Source of the DNA: CAYMCQ01 sp964389025
GTDB lineage: Bacteria > Verrucomicrobiota > Verrucomicrobiia > Limisphaerales > CAYMCQ01
Assembly: GCA_964389025.1 (NCBI GenBank)
Contig: CAYMCQ010000022.1
Span: 1 to 50,960, forward strand
Direction of reading: 5' to 3'
DNA length: 50,960 bases
Shown piece after piece: positions 1 to 6,105 of the stretch. The notes under the pieces were generated by a model. That model was not told the DNA's origin. It saw nothing but the letters and a program-made list of their open reading frames with translations, and did not search any database. Made by a program: the position numbers and the translations under genes. The first letter of the stretch is position 1. Every line of letters starts with the position of its first letter.

Positions 1-460
1 CGCCCATCGCCGCGCCCATCTTGCGCTCGGGCAAACCGTGCGGGCAGGAAAAATTCAATTCAAACGCATCCACGCCACACGCCTGACACCGCTCGACGAT
101 CTCAATCCACGCGTCCTTGTTGTATTCCTCCATGATGGACGCGATGAGAATTCCCTCGGGATGCATCTGTTTGCACTTTTTGAATTCCTCCTCCCAAAGT
201 TTGAACGGCCGGTCGCTGATGAGTTCGATGTTTTCCCAGCCGATGACTTCCTTGCCGTCGCTGGAGTGCAGCTTGCCGTAGCGCGGCGTGACGTTGATGA
301 CTTTGGAAGCATCGAGCGAAACGGTCTTGGCGATGACCGCGCCCCAGCCTTCCTTGAAGGCGCGCGAGATGACGTTGAGGTTCGTGCCTGGCGGCCCCGA
401 GCCGATGACGAAGGGGTTCGGGAGCTTGAGACCGTCAACTGTGGTGGCGAGTGTGGGCAT
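1..460 (-). CDS. preA: PreA-like dihydropyrimidine dehydrogenase, 3' end outside window
   Basis: The gene runs off the left edge; about 153 N-terminal residues are visible. They begin MPTLATTVDGLKLPNPFVIG and carry a GSGPPGTN turn, a GWGAVIAKT strand and the segment NFSCPHGLPERKMGAAMG. This matches the FMN-binding TIM barrel of the dihydroorotate/dihydropyrimidine dehydrogenase family; the SCPHG..ER.MG signature is typical of DPYD/PreA, which reduces uracil and thymine with a partner subunit (PreT) supplying electrons from NAD(P)H. The start ATG at 458-460 has a GAAAGG ribosome site 6 nt upstream. The gene is divergent from the Sel1 gene. The partner subunit and the C-terminal iron-sulfur domain, if any, lie outside. 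The family call is firm; the substrate is inferred. Confidence 0.85.
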   Translation of the reverse strand, partial: MPTLATTVDGLKLPNPFVIGSGPPGTNLNVISRAFKEGWGAVIAKTVSLDASKVINVTPRYGKLHSSDGKEVIGWENIELISDRPFKLWEEEFKKCKQMHPEGILIASIMEEYNKDAWIEIVERCQACGVDAFELNFSCPHGLPERKMGAAMG

Positions 461-632
461 AGGTGCCTTTCTTTTTGCAGCGAATGTTGCGAGCGTTTCT
501 AATTTGGTTCTGCCGCAAGTCTAGCGTGCGCGAATTGGAAATGGAACAAGAAAAAACAAGCTCCAGCCCGCCAATTTTTCATTTTTCATTTGTTATTTTT
601 AATCTATCTTTGCGCCGAGGTTGAGCGATCAG

Positions 633-716
633 GATTAAGATTATGATTAAGATTAAGAACCCGGGTGAAACCTCCTGCTCAGAATCTTACTCTTAATCCT
701 AATCGTAATCTTAATC
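633..716. repeat. imperfect inverted repeat with GATTAA-type arms
   Basis: Two 26-nt arms, 633-658 and 691-716, are reverse complements with two mismatches, around a 32-nt centre. Each arm is itself a degenerate hexamer series (GATTAA, GATTAT, GATTAA). The element fills the divergent gap between preA and the Sel1 gene and its right arm ends 16 nt before the Sel1 ATG. A transcript would form a long hairpin in the Sel1 leader. The rest of the 461-732 gap shows no clear gene. Confidence 0.8.
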
Positions 717-732
717 ACGACCCTAGACCCAC

Positions 733-1428
733 ATGCCCAAAAACGTCCGCACATGGCAATCATTCGACGAGATGCGCAAGTTCGCCGAGGAGGGCGACCC
801 GCACGCGCAGCATTATCTCGGCGCCTGCTACCAGACCGGGCAGGGCGTGCAGCAGGATTACGTGGAAGCGGTGAAATGGTTTCGCAAAGCGGCGGAACAA
901 AACGATGCCAGCGCGCAATGTTACCTCGGCTTTTGTTATCAGACCGGGCAGGGCGTGCCGCAGGAATACACCCAGGCGGCCAAATGGTATCGCGAGGCGG
1001 CGGAGCAGGGCGATCCGGCGTCGCAATTCAATCTTGGCGCGCTCTACGAAAAGGGCGAGGGTGTTCCCCAAAATTACTCCGAGGCGTTCAAATGGTATCT
1101 CGCGGCGGCGGAGCAAGGCCATGCCGAGGCGCAATTCAACGTGGGCTTTTACTACGAGCAGGGACAAGTCGTGCCGCAGGATTTTGTCGAGGCGGTGAAA
1201 TGGTATGACCGCGCGGCGGAACAGGATTGTGCACCCGCGCAGTGCAATCTCGGCTTGTGTTATCAGGCCGGCCGCGGCGTCCCGCAGGACATGCACCAGG
1301 CGGTGAAGTGGTTCATCCGCGCCGCGCAGCAGGGAGACAAAACCGCGCAACACAACCTTGGGCTTTATTACGCGAGCCTGGACATGGGCCACGAAGAAGT
1401 TTCTGAAACGGCGGAAAAGGAAGAATAA
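733..1428 (+). CDS. Sel1-repeat (TPR-like) protein
   Basis: A 231-residue protein made almost wholly of Sel1-like repeats of about 36 residues. Five full units and part of a sixth carry the consensus AQxxLGxxYxxGxGVPQDYxEAxKWxxxAAEQG. Sel1 repeats fold as antiparallel helix pairs and act as protein-binding scaffolds, often in envelope or signalling complexes. No signal peptide or membrane segment is visible, so a cytoplasmic place is likely. The ATG at 733 is followed by a short non-repeat leader (MPKNVRTWQSFDEMRKFAEE) and the C-terminus is acidic. Neighbours give no partner; the DUF4375 gene is convergent. The role is unknown beyond binding. Confidence 0.9.
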   Translation: MPKNVRTWQSFDEMRKFAEEGDPHAQHYLGACYQTGQGVQQDYVEAVKWFRKAAEQNDASAQCYLGFCYQTGQGVPQEYTQAAKWYREAAEQGDPASQFNLGALYEKGEGVPQNYSEAFKWYLAAAEQGHAEAQFNVGFYYEQGQVVPQDFVEAVKWYDRAAEQDCAPAQCNLGLCYQAGRGVPQDMHQAVKWFIRAAQQGDKTAQHNLGLYYASLDMGHEEVSETAEKEE

Positions 1429-1506
1429 ATTTGGAACTCAAGAACTCAGGAAAATTTTTCCGGTTTGTAATCTTGATCCTCGGAAAGTTTGCGGCCTATC
1501 TGCATA

Positions 1507-2097
1507 TTAGACCTCATTTAACAAACATCTTCTTGTTTTTGACTACGAATTCCAGAAGCGCCTTGACCAAGCTGGCCCGGCGAGTTTTCAAATACGCTTT
1601 ATCAAACCACCCTAAATCCAAAAGCGCATAGGTTTTGTGAAAACACTCAATCCCAACTTTCCCTCCCTCATCGTGTCCCTTCATCCATAAGTCTTCCCAC
1701 TCGTCCAATTTTTCTTCGAGACGGGCATCCATCTTCTTGTAAAGCTTCGCAAGCTCGGGCTGCTCCAACTTCTTGATAGCCTTCGCCACATCGTTGACCT
1801 CAAACGGTGCATTCCAACAAAACTGCGTGATACCGCCATTCAGAATCTGCGAATCCAGTCGGTAAACCAGCAACAAAAGCGCCTGTGCTGGGTTGGCCTT
1901 CTTACGCACTGGCTCGTCGAAAGGACCGCAACCTTTCTTATCAGCAAGCGTCATCAATTTCTCATTCCCCTCAATCAGCGTCTGATAAAGATAATCAAAG
2001 GCGTCGTCTGGCTTGCGTGGCATTTTTGCCCAAATGTTTGGATCGTCTTTAATTCGGAGGTCTTGTGTCTTCTTTTTCATGTGGGTGTGAGGTCTAA
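1507..2097. repeat. 10-bp inverted repeat bracketing the DUF4375 gene
   Basis: TTAGACCTCA at 1507-1516 and its exact reverse complement TGAGGTCTAA at 2088-2097 lie at the two ends of the DUF4375 gene; the left copy overlaps the stop codon and the right copy is 7 nt before the ATG. Read in the gene's direction, GTTAGAC before the start fits the integron core GTTRRRY, and GTCTAAT directly after the stop is one base from the RYYYAAC partner. No full attC site is visible, so a decayed cassette is only a possibility. Confidence 0.5.
1514..2080 (-). CDS. DUF4375 (DMP19-type) family protein
   Basis: A 188-residue soluble protein. The centre ALLLLVYRLDSQILNGGITQFCWN resembles the DUF4375/DMP19 core, in which a helix and an NGG.xQF motif recur; in this family DMP19 of Neisseria is a DNA-mimic protein, but most members are uncharacterised. 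The N-terminus is lysine-rich, the middle has a charged helix (KKMDARLEEKLDEWEDLW), and no signal or membrane segment is seen. Base composition appears more AT-rich than in neighbouring genes, which may mean transfer. It is convergent with the Sel1 gene and flanked by the inverted repeat noted separately. The family call is from motif memory, and the function is unknown. Confidence 0.7.
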   Translation of the reverse strand: MKKKTQDLRIKDDPNIWAKMPRKPDDAFDYLYQTLIEGNEKLMTLADKKGCGPFDEPVRKKANPAQALLLLVYRLDSQILNGGITQFCWNAPFEVNDVAKAIKKLEQPELAKLYKKMDARLEEKLDEWEDLWMKGHDEGGKVGIECFHKTYALLDLGWFDKAYLKTRRASLVKALLEFVVKNKKMFVK

Positions 2098-2279
2098 CAT
2101 TATTATTTAACCGAAGCCATGTTGGCTAATTCTGATAGGAGACACTCGGTCACACCGGGTGAGCGAGAAAAGTTTTGACGCAATTTGTCGCATCTTGCCT
2201 GCTAACTCTCGGCTATGGACGAATTTCCTCAAAGGACTTCAAATCCGCAAGGGCAAAAGCGGCTCAAGAAAAAAGCTTT

Positions 2280-2413
2280 TCAACCCGGCAACCGCATCGC
2301 GAACTTGCTGCCGACATTCGGCTGGCTTGTGACTTCGATTTTTCCGCCGTGAGCGGCGATGATGGCTTTTGACGTGGCCAAACGCAGACCAGCCCGGCTC
2401 TCGGCCGAACTCC
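2280..2413 (-). pseudogene. histidine kinase remnant (C-terminal ATPase end)
   Basis: On the minus strand one frame reads SAESRAGLRLATSKAII, then AAHGGKIEVTSQPNVGSKFA and MRLPG, then stop. This is the G2 box and last strands of a HATPase_c domain (compare GxGLGLAISKxIVExHGGxI). Nothing upstream in the frame continues the domain: a stop lies about 20 nt before the recognisable part, and the N, G1 and H boxes are absent. It is therefore a relic of about 43 codons. It lies back to back with a response-regulator fusion gene, so it may be what is left of a cognate kinase. The rest of the 2081-2470 gap shows no other gene. Confidence 0.75.
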
Positions 2414-2470
2414 AATTTTTCCTTTTTCATTTGCAGCTTTGCCCTGTAATACTCTCCGCAATCGCCACAA

Positions 2471-3787
2471 ATGAAACGCGTTTTGATCATTGATGATGAG
2501 GCGGACTTTCGCCGTTTGATTGGCGAGGTGCTGCGGGAGAACGGCTGGGAGGTGCTGGAAGCGCCGGATGGCGAAGCGGGCGTGGCGCTGGCCAGAGTGC
2601 AGAGGCCGGAAGTGGTGCTGCTGGATCTGCTCATGCCGCGCGGGAACGGTTTCCGCGCCTGCCGCGAGTTGCGCGACGACATTTCGCTGGCGCATTCCAA
2701 AATCATCGTCTCATCGGGCCGCGATTTCCCTTCCGACCGCCAGTCCGCCAAAGAAGCCGGCGCGGACGAATATCTCGCCAAGCCGTTTGACCTGAAATAT
2801 CTGGTCGGTCTCCTGAACCAATTTTCCTTCCCGGACAAGATTCACGCAGACAGGAAAGGCGGCGCATCCGAAAGCGCGTCGCCGGTGCGCATCAAGTTCT
2901 GGGGCGTGCGCGGCTCGATTGCCACGCCCGGCCCGGGCACGGTGCATTACGGCGGCAACACGTCGTGCGTGGAAGTCCGCGCGGGGAATGAGATCATCAT
3001 CCTGGACGCAGGCACGGGTTTGCGCATGTTGGGGCGCGCTTTGATCGCGGAATTCAACGGGCGTCCGATGAACCTGACGCTGCTGCTGACCCACGAGCAT
3101 TGGGACCACATTCAGGGACTTCCGTTCTTTCAGCCGATCTACACGCCGCAAAATCAACTGCACATCCTCGGTTTCGAAGGCGCGCGAGCGAGCTTGAAAA
3201 GCATTTTGAGCGGGCAGATGGAAAGCTCCTATTTCCCGATCGGCATGAACGAGATCCCCGCCAATGTCATCGTCGAGGAATTGAAGGACGTGGAGTTCAA
3301 GATTGGCGGCGTGAATGGCCGCGCGTTTTTCGCGAATCATCCGGGCATCTGCGTCGGCTACCGCCTGAGCACGCCGGACGGCTCGCTGGTTTATCTGCCG
3401 GACAATGAACTGCGCTACCAGCATCACCCGAACAAAACGGGATCGGGTTCGACGACGGAATTCACCCGCAAGGAGGACGAAAAGCTGACCGGCTTTTTGC
3501 GCGAAGCCGACGTGTTGATCATGGATTGCCAGTATGACCGCAGGGAATACGCGCACCACATCGGCTGGGGACACGGCTGCCTTGAAGATGTGACGGAACT
3601 GGCGATCAAGGCGGAAGTCAAAAAGCTTTTTATTTTCCACCACGACCCGGACCACGACGACGAACGGATTTCGGAAATGGTGCAGACGGCGCGCGACGTC
3701 GCGGCGGGACTCAAGAGCAAGATTTCGATTGAAGCCGCCCGCGAAGGCTTGGTGGTGGAACTGGCCGCGGTCTCGCGCGGAAAGTAA
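2471..3787 (+). CDS. response regulator fused to metallo-beta-lactamase-fold hydrolase
   Basis: A 438-residue two-domain protein. Residues 1-118 are a CheY-like receiver: acidic pair D8-D9, phospho-acceptor D52 in LLDLLMP, and K104 in AKPF. After a linker, residues 139-430 form a metallo-beta-lactamase fold opening FWGVRGSIATPGPG and GGNTSC, with the metal motif H208-x-H210-x-D212-H213 in THEHWDH, a later YLPDNE, and MDCQYD and FHHDPDHDD near the end. This layout resembles class-II cyclic-nucleotide phosphodiesterase-like and other phosphodiesterase MBL proteins, so phosphorylation could control a phosphodiester hydrolase. The substrate is unknown. The ATG at 2471 is the first in frame. A palindromic element follows the stop. 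Confidence 0.88.
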   Translation: MKRVLIIDDEADFRRLIGEVLRENGWEVLEAPDGEAGVALARVQRPEVVLLDLLMPRGNGFRACRELRDDISLAHSKIIVSSGRDFPSDRQSAKEAGADEYLAKPFDLKYLVGLLNQFSFPDKIHADRKGGASESASPVRIKFWGVRGSIATPGPGTVHYGGNTSCVEVRAGNEIIILDAGTGLRMLGRALIAEFNGRPMNLTLLLTHEHWDHIQGLPFFQPIYTPQNQLHILGFEGARASLKSILSGQMESSYFPIGMNEIPANVIVEELKDVEFKIGGVNGRAFFANHPGICVGYRLSTPDGSLVYLPDNELRYQHHPNKTGSGSTTEFTRKEDEKLTGFLREADVLIMDCQYDRREYAHHIGWGHGCLEDVTELAIKAEVKKLFIFHHDPDHDDERISEMVQTARDVAAGLKSKISIEAAREGLVVELAAVSRGK

Positions 3788-3844
3788 ACGCTCACCAAAT
3801 CGTCACGCCTTTTACCCATAGACCGTTCTCGGCGCGGCAGCGTC

Positions 3845-3922
3845 TTGGACTGCGCCAGCCCTCTGGCGCTTTCAGTCGTGCAATCACCGTTCCCAAAGCG
3901 CCAGAGGGCTGGCGCAGTCCAA
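3845..3922. repeat. family-1 palindromic element between convergent genes
   Basis: Two perfect 28-nt arms, 3845-3872 and 3895-3922, are separated by 22 nt. Each arm also has an internal hairpin (GCGCCAGCCCTCTGGCGC). The same unit recurs at 13314, 42181, 45650 and 48893. Placed between the ends of the response-regulator fusion and ruvB, it could act as a two-way terminator, though it lacks a T-run. Confidence 0.9.
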
Positions 3923-3960
3923 AACCTCACGGTGGTTCGGACAGTTCATGGAAATGGTAA

Positions 3961-4980
3961 TCAGAACAGGCCGGATTGCTGGCCGCTTGCGGTCTTTAAT
4001 CCAAGTTTTTTGTAGCTCAACTCCGTCACCACGCGGCCTTGCGCGGTGCGCTTCAGAAAACCTTCCATGATGAGATACGGTTCATAGACTTCTTCAATGG
4101 TGTCCGGCTCTTCGCCAACCGCGACGGCGAGCGAACTGATCCCCACCGGCCCGCCGCCGAATTTTGAGATCACCGTTTCCAAAATCCGTTTATCCATTTC
4201 GTCCAGACCATTCTCGTCAATCTCCAGCATCGCCAGCGACTTCTTTGCGATGTCGGCGGTGATGTTGCCGTCGTGTTTCACCTGTGCGTAGTCGCGGACG
4301 CGGCGGAGCAGATTGTTCGCGATGCGCGGCGTCCCGCGGCTGCGGCGTGCGATTTCTCTCGCGCCGGTCGCGTCAATCTCGACGCTCAAAATTCGCGCGG
4401 AGCGCAGAATGATTATTTCCAGTTGCCCGGCGTCGTAGTAATCCAGCCGCTCGCGGATGGGAAACCGCGTGAGCAGCGGCGACGTGAGCAGGCCGCTGCG
4501 TGTCGTCGCGCCGATGAGCGTGAAGCGCGGAAGGTTCAGGCGGACGCTGCGCGCATTCGGGCCCTGGTCAATGATGATGTCGAGTTTGAAATCCTCCATT
4601 GCGGGGTAAAGATATTCCTCGATGGTTTTTTGCAGGCGATGGATTTCGTCAATGAACAACACGTCGCCTTCATCAAGGTTCGTGAGCAGACCGGCGAGGT
4701 CGCCGGCTTTTTCAATCGTCGGGCCGCTTGTGCATTTGATGTTCGCGTCCATCGCCTTGGCGAGGATGTGGGCGAGAGTTGTTTTGCCGAGGCCAGGCGG
4801 GCCGCTGAGAAGCAGGTGATCAATGGCCTCGCCGCGTTTTTTTGCCGCGGCGACGGTGATTTCCAGACGTTCTTTGACTTTTGCCTGCCCGGTGAATTCC
4901 GAGAAGAGCGAAGGCCGCAGCGTGAGTTCAAGGGCAACATCAGGCTTGGATAGAATTTCAGCGAGCGCGTGTTCGGCCAT
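3961..4980 (-). CDS. ruvB: Holliday junction branch-migration ATPase RuvB
   Basis: A 339-residue AAA+ ATPase of normal RuvB length. Motifs in order: the N-terminal LRPSLFSEFTGQ, Walker A GPPGLGKTT, Walker B LFIDEIHRL, the TLIGATTRSGLLTSPLLTRF sensor region, a GTPRIANNLLRR sensor-2 region, and a C-terminal winged helix ending with EPYLIMEGFLKRTAQGR. RuvB hexamers drive branch migration with RuvA during recombinational repair. ruvA and ruvC are not in the window, so the gene stands apart from the usual ruvCAB cluster. The ATG at 4978-4980 is the only sensible start. Confidence 0.97.
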   Translation of the reverse strand: MAEHALAEILSKPDVALELTLRPSLFSEFTGQAKVKERLEITVAAAKKRGEAIDHLLLSGPPGLGKTTLAHILAKAMDANIKCTSGPTIEKAGDLAGLLTNLDEGDVLFIDEIHRLQKTIEEYLYPAMEDFKLDIIIDQGPNARSVRLNLPRFTLIGATTRSGLLTSPLLTRFPIRERLDYYDAGQLEIIILRSARILSVEIDATGAREIARRSRGTPRIANNLLRRVRDYAQVKHDGNITADIAKKSLAMLEIDENGLDEMDKRILETVISKFGGGPVGISSLAVAVGEEPDTIEEVYEPYLIMEGFLKRTAQGRVVTELSYKKLGLKTASGQQSGLF

Positions 4981-5170
4981 GGCTCAAAGATGGTAAAAGG
5001 TTTCAGTCGCGCAAGGGAAAAGGCTTCGGATGCGGCGGGGGCCTGTTTGAAAATCACGCGAGTCGCGTGAAATTTTCGCGCGCGCGGCTCGGAAACCGCG
5101 CCAGCAGATTTGTATTATCTAGCATTTCCTTCCAGGCACTAGGGCTGCTAAAGTTTTCCAGCTTCACTTT

Positions 5171-6022
5171 ATGCGCAACAACGGGCAACGCCGATGTGGC
5201 TTCACTCTAATCGAGTTGCTCGTGGTAATTGCCATCATCGCAATTCTTGCGGCATTGCTTCTGCCGGCGCTTTCGGGCGTCAAAGCCCAGGGCCACCGCA
5301 CCCAGTGCATCAGCAACGAAAAGCAATTGATCACGGCCTGGATGATTTATTCCGGCGACAACAATGGCAATCTGGTGCTCAACGGCGGCGACCTTGCGAC
5401 CATCTCGACACAGCCTCACTTGTGGGTTCATGGCGGCAATCATGGAGGGCCTGAGTTGTTGACGAACCGACAGTATCTCGTCGGCGCCAATTTCGCGTTG
5501 TTCGCCCCGCTGATTCCGACGGTGCAAATCTACAAATGCGCTGCCGACCGCACCACCTGGCCATTGTGGACGTCCCTATCGACTCGTGTTCCCGAAATCC
5601 GCAGTTACGCGATGAATTCCTACATCGGATCGGCGAGCATCATCAACCCGCTGGAGATAAACGCTAACTACAGGCTTTACAAAAAATCCGCGCAACTCGA
5701 AGCCGACTCGCCAGCCAATCGCTTTGTGTTTTCGGACGTGAACCCGGCCAACATCTGCACGCCCGCCTTTGGGGTGAATGTGACTCTTAACCGTTGGATC
5801 CATTACCCCTCCGGCCTGCACCGGCAGCGCGGCGTCATCACTTTTGCCGATGGGCACATGGAAGTTCATAGGTGGCGGGACGGGCGCACGTTGCCGAAGC
5901 TGATGACCGGCACTTACATCGGCCACGCAAACAGCGCGACCGGAAATCCCGATTTGAAATGGATCGCGGATCGCACGACTTCCAAGAACCCCTCGTCCAG
6001 CTCCCCGCCCCCGCCTCGGTAA
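5171..6022 (+). CDS. type II secretion/pilin-like prepilin with H-X9-DG C-terminus
   Basis: A 283-residue prepilin. The N-terminus has a short basic leader and the cleavage/methylation motif G|FTLIELLVVIAIIAILAA, to be cut by prepilin peptidase; the hydrophobic helix anchors it in the inner membrane and in the fibre. The C-terminal half has the H-X9-DG signature (H217, D227-G228) followed by HMEVHRW, typical of the large family of such proteins in Verrucomicrobia and Planctomycetes. These proteins are amplified in the phylum and probably form periplasmic pseudopili; the exact role is unknown. The gene is alone, with ruvB divergent and hppA 83 nt downstream. The C-terminus is proline/serine-rich. 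Confidence 0.9.
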   Translation: MRNNGQRRCGFTLIELLVVIAIIAILAALLLPALSGVKAQGHRTQCISNEKQLITAWMIYSGDNNGNLVLNGGDLATISTQPHLWVHGGNHGGPELLTNRQYLVGANFALFAPLIPTVQIYKCAADRTTWPLWTSLSTRVPEIRSYAMNSYIGSASIINPLEINANYRLYKKSAQLEADSPANRFVFSDVNPANICTPAFGVNVTLNRWIHYPSGLHRQRGVITFADGHMEVHRWRDGRTLPKLMTGTYIGHANSATGNPDLKWIADRTTSKNPSSSSPPPPR

Positions 6023-6105
6023 CATTTATCCTGAGTCAACACGCTACATAAAAATAAGTTTGCAATTTTGCAAGGTCTTGGCATTAGTCTCCGCCTCTAA
6101 AATTT

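Noticed and set aside
2175..2372. 65-codon plus-strand open frame
   Set aside because: It overlaps the histidine-kinase remnant in the opposite sense and has no ribosome site or motif.
6060..6105. Promoter before hppA (TTGGCA ... TAAAAT)
   Set aside because: The spacer would be only 14 nt and the -10 box would almost touch the ATG.
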